Both the position numbers and the translations under genes were made by a program. Source: Protostelium mycophagum (taxonomy: Eukaryota > Evosea > Variosea > Protosteliida > Protosteliaceae). Taken from it: a stretch of DNA of 47,064 bases. Where the stretch lies: positions 1 to 47,064 of the forward strand of contig KV921212.1 in NCBI GenBank assembly GCA_002081555.1. Reading direction: 5' to 3'. Below, piece after piece: positions 42,659 through 47,064 of the stretch (its first letter is position 1; each line of letters starts with the position of its first letter). The notes beneath the pieces are model-generated. The model did not search any database. It was not told the DNA's origin and saw only the letters and a list, made by a program, of their open reading frames with translations.

Positions 42659-44969
42659 ATGCATCCAGTCACTTGCAGTGCTCCTGGGAAGATCCTGTTA
42701 ACGGGAGGTTACATGATATTAGAACGTCCACATGCTGGTCTGGTACTCTCTGTTGGGGCGCGTTTTCACAGCACAGTCCACCATCTCCAAGATGAAAACA
42801 AAGGAGATCCTTTGCTACGAGTCGTTTCGCCACAGTTCGGAAGCACAGAGCTTTATGAGATCAAGCTTACTGAAAATGGATGCCAGCTGAGATCTCTGTA
42901 TGTTCTCGATTTTCTTCCAAAATTGACCTCTTCAGCAACAAAGATCATCGCAGAAATCCTTATACAGAGACATCCATAATCGATTGTCTATCGCTTGCCG
43001 TGCACAGATTAGGACTGCAGAAGACAAAAGAAAGGATCAGACTTGGTGTCGTAATCACTATCGTGGGTGATAATTCATTTTACTCTCAGAAAGAACAAGT
43101 CTTGCAAAGAGGTCAGTCGAACTCATCTCTTTAACTTCTTCGATCTCATTTTCAGTTTACACACTGAAAATGGAGCGTAGGATGGCCTCTCACGGCAGAG
43201 TCCATTAAGAAGCTGCCTGATTTCCTCTCGTGCCAATCTGGGCTCAACGACATGAAAAAGACGGGATTAGGTGAGTCACACCGACATCCATCGTGTACAT
43301 CTGAAGAGTCTCGTCTTCTCGATGTGAAATTGAATCGCTGCACTCGCCGATGGACAATCGCCAACATCTTCTGAAATATCGCGGCTTTTTTCTCGTTGGA
43401 TGGACTGCTTTTATATTTTATAGATATTTTATTTGTATTTGTGTCTCTGAAGTAGAATCACAACCAAGATTTACATTGGATTTTTATGAACAAAAATTCA
43501 GATTTAATACTGAATCATTTTAAAATAAATTCCCATGATTTTTTTGACGGTTGCGAGGGTCTTCTGCCGCCCTCACCACTTCCCTCGTGGCTTCCCTCCT
43601 CTCATTCCTGGGGATAGCCTCTATTCCCAAGAAGGGCGAAAACCCGTCGAAATTTCAAGAATCTCTCTTGCTGGTTCATAATGTGGCACAGCTGAGCCAC
43701 TGCCGCGCACAAGGAAAAGTGGGAAGCGGATTTGACATCAGCTCTGCTGTCTATGGCCCCCAGAAATACGTCAGGTAAATGTGTATCTACAACGATTCAA
43801 ACAATACAAATTCTATTTATAGTCCTTGTATATAATGAAAAATCGACATCCATATCATTTGTGGCTGCACAATTTCAACTGAAAAATGATGCGGTAGTTA
43901 ACGTGAAAAATCACGGTATGGAACCAAAGGTCCAAATCCAGCGAGTTAAAAATTCGTAGATTCTCTCCAAGTGTGATACAGAGCTTACTGAAAGAGGAAT
44001 TTCCTGCACCCGCAAAGATCTCCGAGATCGTGGGAAAGCCATGGGACAGCGACGTTACGCCTTTACGCCTTCCTCCAGGGCTCCATCTCATCATGGGTGA
44101 CGTCTCCCAGGGAAGCAATACCCCTAATATGGTGGGAAAAGTATTGACGTGGCAAAAACAAAATACGACAGGTGATTTTCCGAATCTAGTTAAAAGGAAA
44201 AAAATCTGTGAAATTCTAAAAATATTAAAAAATCTGAAAAAGATTTAGCGGGAATTACAACCCGCCGGCTCTGCATGGCAAACGATGAGTTCGCTTGGAT
44301 CTTGGAACACATCACCAAGTTGTCAGAAGATGAAGACATCAGTGTATATAATGAGACTTTAGCGAAATGTGCCGCAGTCGTCCCTGATAAGGTTGGTAAT
44401 CATGCATCATGTCATGTTGTATGAGATGTCATGATGTACATGTGATGTAATGACGAGTTGTAGTGGGTCGAAGCTACGGGAAATCCTATGGGTCAATTAT
44501 TATTCAAATTAAGGTCTTCTTTCATAGAGGTTTGTGCACATCTCGAGATTTTCTCTGAATTTTCTGAGATCCGAAATCTCATGAGAGGGATTGGGGACGA
44601 AGCGGGGGTAGAGATTGAACCCCAGACCCAGAGGGAACTGGCAGGTTTGCAATGCTTGGAAACAAATATGGAGATTGACTTGTACAGACCAAACGATGGA
44701 CATCCCCGGAGTTCTTGTGGCAGGCGTCCCAGGAGGTGAGATCTACAACGGTGTTCTAAAAATAGATTTATACATCAGCGTTATGATCAAAGATGTTAAT
44801 ATGTACAGCCGGAGGATATGACGCCATCTTTGCTGTATTATTAGGGCCTCAAATATACCCTTCTGTGGAGAGATTATGGGTCGAGAAGAAGGTCGTTCCT
44901 CTCGTAGTTGAGGCAGACGACAGTGGCCTTCTTACAGAGACTTCACCAGCATCGCACTCGAGTTTATAG
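42659..44969 (+). CDS. ERG8: phosphomevalonate kinase
   Basis: GHMP-family kinase that converts mevalonate-5-phosphate to the diphosphate in the mevalonate/isoprenoid pathway. Ten exons are in phase: 42659-42897, 42936-43111, 43181-43270, 43558-43774, 43960-44171, 44249-44391, 44464-44529, 44569-44644, 44688-44735 and 44809-44969, giving 475 aa (yeast Erg8 is 451). N-terminal motif CSAPGKILLTGGYMILERP, then RNPYTETSI, the GHMP ATP-binding loop KTGLGSSAALTTSLVASLLS (split by the 287-nt intron 3), GKVGSGFDISSAVYG, and the C-terminal IPGVLVAGVPG...AGGYDAIFAV. Exon 2 has a second in-frame acceptor (42954), so two isoforms are possible. The last exon ends in SPASHSSL. Its final 46 nt are duplicated at 35630. 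Confidence 0.94.
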
Positions 44970-45241
44970 ACGTTCATATAGCTGATGAGGAGTAATAAAG
45001 ATATTCTGGAGGGTATTGAGGGGTTTCTCGGGCTTGTCATCTACAGCTGGCGATGTACTGAAGGGTTTGTGTCTGCATGAATTAATATCAGGCAGTATGT
45101 TTTCCTTCATGCAGACACGAGCCTTCAGTGCACACATCGCCAGCTGCAAATGTGACAAGCCGGATTTTTGACAGCACTCACTACAACGAAACAAATTTGA
45201 AAAAATCAAAAGGCGGGAAAAACGGTTTTCAAAAGTTTCCG
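44924..45241. repeat. segmental duplication copy B (original locus)
   Basis: Contains the last codons of ERG8 and the convergent minus-strand exon. It matches 35630-35918 in the same orientation in two blocks. The block at 45090-45241 is identical to copy A; the block at 44924-45030 has several mismatches. The segment between them differs in sequence and length. Confidence 0.92.
44964..45180 (-). CDS. partial minus-strand gene, paralog of 35743-36106
   Basis: After a CGTTGTAG acceptor an exon reads ECCQKSGLSHLQLAMCALKA, then RVCMKENILPDINSCRHKPF, and ends PHQLYERL at a TAA. That stop lies inside the last codons of ERG8 on the other strand, so the two convergent coding regions overlap by 3 nt. 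No upstream exon or start codon was found here, unlike copy A, where a start lies right of the gap. It could be a truncated copy or lack a recognised first exon. Confidence 0.4.
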
Positions 45242-45890
45242 AAAAGATCGACCAACCGACATCGAAGATCAGCAAGAGGACGAGTCTATTCCAGTGGCCA
45301 GGGCAAGTCCTTCATCCTAATCTGAAGTCCTTCTGATTATCTGTAGAAGATAAAAGAAACAGATATCGATGGCGTCCATTTTCCATATGAAGGAGGACCT
45401 TTGGACCGGGCCTCTTATACCTCAGTTCTATGACTGTGATCTCTAACCTCCAAATTTCAGGTGAGTTTCTGATTCGATCCTTTTTTCTTGATATGAAAAT
45501 GACCCGACGATACATTTCACTCCAGATCTTCGGCACCATCTAACTATAAAGACTAATCCAACTACATAGCCATTCCAACTAACGGTTTTCCAGATCAAGA
45601 TCAAGAACAAGATCGTAATTATGAGAGATCATCTCTTAGCCAAAGGCTTCGGGCACCTAAGCACCCCCTTCTTTCAACTGAATCACCCTCAATCAACAAC
45701 ACATGCATGAACTCCACATGACAGCCCATATGTACTACATTTCAATATGAAGTGGTCATCTCACCTCTGACGTCTTCCAGATCGATTCCAAACATGTTTT
45801 AAAGGCATACGATCACTTCCAGACACGGCCAGATGATGACTTTGTCGAAAAAATTTTCAAAAATTAGTGTTGAGCGTCTACAATCACCCC
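45242..45890. other. intergenic or unresolved stretch
   Basis: A plus-strand frame near 45345-45420 reads KETDIDGVHFPYEGGPLDRA and then stops. A minus-strand ORF of 75 codons (45312-45539) overlaps it. Neither has splice support. Nothing else is recognised. Confidence 0.35.
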
Positions 45891-45963
45891 GGGGATCTAG
45901 CTCAGATGGTAGAGCACTCGCTTAGCATGCGAGGGGTACAGGGATCGATACCCTGGTTCTCCA
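45891..45963 (+). tRNA. tRNA-Ala (anticodon AGC)
   Basis: A 73-nt cloverleaf without intron. D arm GCTC...GAGC, anticodon arm CTCGC-TTAGCAT-GCGAG with AGC at the centre, T arm CAGGG-ATCGATA-CCCTG. The acceptor stem is GGGGATC with GTTCTCC plus discriminator A; it has one T-T mismatch and one G-T pair. The A box (TAGCTCAGATGG) and B box (GGGATCGATACCC) fit Pol III control. The ATCGATA T loop is known from eukaryotic tRNA-Ala. A TTTT tract follows at about 45969, as a Pol III terminator. Confidence 0.93.
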
Positions 45964-46921
45964 AAATCTTTTGCCATCATTTCGAATACTCATTTTGCGC
46001 TCAAATCAACGTGGAAATCAACGGCAACCCAAAAAAGGTAATTTTCACCAATTTTCGATTTTTTTGAGCCATCAGTTGCCACAAATGAACGTCATCACCG
46101 ATGCAAACTGAAAAATAAAATAAAACTATTTTTGTTGATTTTTTGTGTGTTGCGATCATCATTTGGCCATTTCCACATTTCCAAGCGAATCAGTTCTCAT
46201 GTTGTGCAGCTCCTTGCATTCTGTTTTCTTTTGAGCTTGCATCATTTCTAAAGAAAAGGAATCTCAGCAAATTTATTGCGTGACTTTGTTTTTTATCCCC
46301 TCTTCACCTATGAATGTTGGTGTATTCTGCATGTTATTGCAGCTGACAACTGGCCCATTCATCGGTGATCGACACAGGTGATCCTCTAACTTGAAAGCGT
46401 TTTCATCAAGCCAGTAGCAATCATGTAGTCCTATGGATATGTTAAACCAACTGTAATATGCGAGACATACCTCCTTCCTGATGTTTCAAACGTCATCATG
46501 ACTCTGATTTCTTACTTACGAAAGGCTTTATGTTCTTTTTGTGTAATCGTGTACTGATGCCCTCCAGCTATTCAATCCATGGGAGTTGGAATACCTGGGG
46601 TCGTGAGAGGAATAAAACATGCACTGGATCGATAAATGTGACATTGAGAAGGGACATGGCAGGGCTTGTGCACCTCCTGATCTTTCAATTGACCCCAGAC
46701 GAATGGTTGGAATCTTCGTACCCTTTCGATGAGACATCGCCGGATGAGGATACCGATTGGGAACAAATTTTTGAGTAAATATGAGAAGCATGGTGTTTCT
46801 ATTTGAGGAAAAGCCAATGTCAAAGCAATCATGAATGAGTTGTTTCATAACACATTTATCTCAACACAGCTTATTCTACACTCCTTCTGATACATGATCC
46901 CTCTTTCCTTTCCATCAAAAC
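45964..46921. other. AT-rich stretch with one candidate exon
   Basis: Mostly non-coding. A plus-strand ORF (46530-46778) ends LTPDEWLESSYPFDETSPDE, then DTDWEQIFE and a stop. Its acidic end looks like a real C-terminus, so it may be the last exon of an undetected gene. No start or family is recognised. Confidence 0.3.
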
Positions 46922-47027
46922 ATGGGAGCTTTCTTGTTCAAAAAAGTCGAAGGGGTCTTGCCTCTCTTCCAGAGTGTCATTCTCGTGTTGATCAGCAAAG
47001 GGCTCGGTTGGAAATCAACTGCTCGAC
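46922..47027 (+). CDS. first exon of a gene that runs off the window
   Basis: ATG at 46922 opens MGAFLFKKVEGVLPLFQSVI and continues LVLISKGLGWKSTAR to a consensus donor (C|GTAAGTCC) at 47028. An N-terminal MGxxxxK pattern makes N-myristoylation possible. Too short to identify. Confidence 0.55.
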
Positions 47028-47064
47028 GTAAGTCCATCTTTGGACTGCCCTGTTGGCTCTCTGT

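Noticed and set aside
45867-46067. 66-aa ORF across the tRNA
   Set aside because: It spans the tRNA-Ala cloverleaf; no coding evidence.
1-47064. Retroelements, DNA transposase genes, CRISPR arrays, rRNA
   Set aside because: No reverse transcriptase, integrase, transposase, long terminal repeats, spaced direct-repeat arrays or rRNA sequence were seen on either strand.

Overview
This window is nuclear DNA of an intron-rich, gene-dense protist. Nearly every gene is broken by many GT-AG introns, often only 36-60 nt long. Intergenic distances are commonly 75-250 bp, and both strands carry genes. The gene set points to a free-living amoeboid or related unicellular eukaryote. It includes a giant class-X-like hybrid histidine kinase, an eukaryotic tRNA-Ala, GARP subunit VPS52, a p62-like PB1-ZZ-UBA protein, phosphomevalonate kinase, and ankyrin repeats with a recurring LLLxDPRVDPS pattern. 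An amoebozoan such as a protosteloid amoeba is my best guess, but this is inference and no species can be proven here.

Layout, left to right. 1-3316: minus-strand small genes (a possible 230-551 mini-gene, a coiled-coil protein, a basic-tailed hypothetical protein) with short repeats between them. 3457-6371: complete 11-exon aspartylglucosaminidase (+), with an antisense ORF inside its largest intron. 6586-16813: one very large hybrid histidine kinase (+), built as pseudokinase lobe, AAA-type ATPase, helical region, GAF, HisKA/HATPase and receiver. 16900-18800: a poorly resolved accessory stretch with a short hypothetical protein, a truncated ankyrin gene and a MITE-like inverted repeat. 19091-32269: three minus-strand genes in tandem, namely a tail-anchored coiled-coil protein, VPS52, and a 7TM receptor with a signal peptide and a very large Cys-rich ectodomain. 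32270-33250: a relic of a VIT/VWA-type protein. 33286-35323: a Pro/Tyr-rich GRAM-like protein (+). 35630-36106: a duplicated copy of the 3' end of the phosphomevalonate kinase locus, next to a 100-N assembly gap. 36919-40305: p62-like receptor and a mitochondrial helical-repeat protein (+). 40736-42430: coiled-coil protein and RPP14 (RNase P/MRP) on minus. 42659-44969: phosphomevalonate kinase ERG8 (+). 44964-47064: the original of the duplicated segment, tRNA-Ala, and the first exon of a gene that runs off the end.

The genes do not form one pathway. Several are endolysosomal or trafficking related (AGA, VPS52, p62-like), and two are large sensors (hybrid kinase, 7TM receptor). The most unusual sequence-level signal lies in the introns. 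Short introns of unrelated genes on both strands reuse the self-complementary 8-mer GAAATTTC, the motif TCTACAACG (or its complement), and CACGGTAA/TTACCGTG hairpins, far more often than chance suggests. I see no rRNA genes, CRISPR arrays, retroelements or virus-derived elements.
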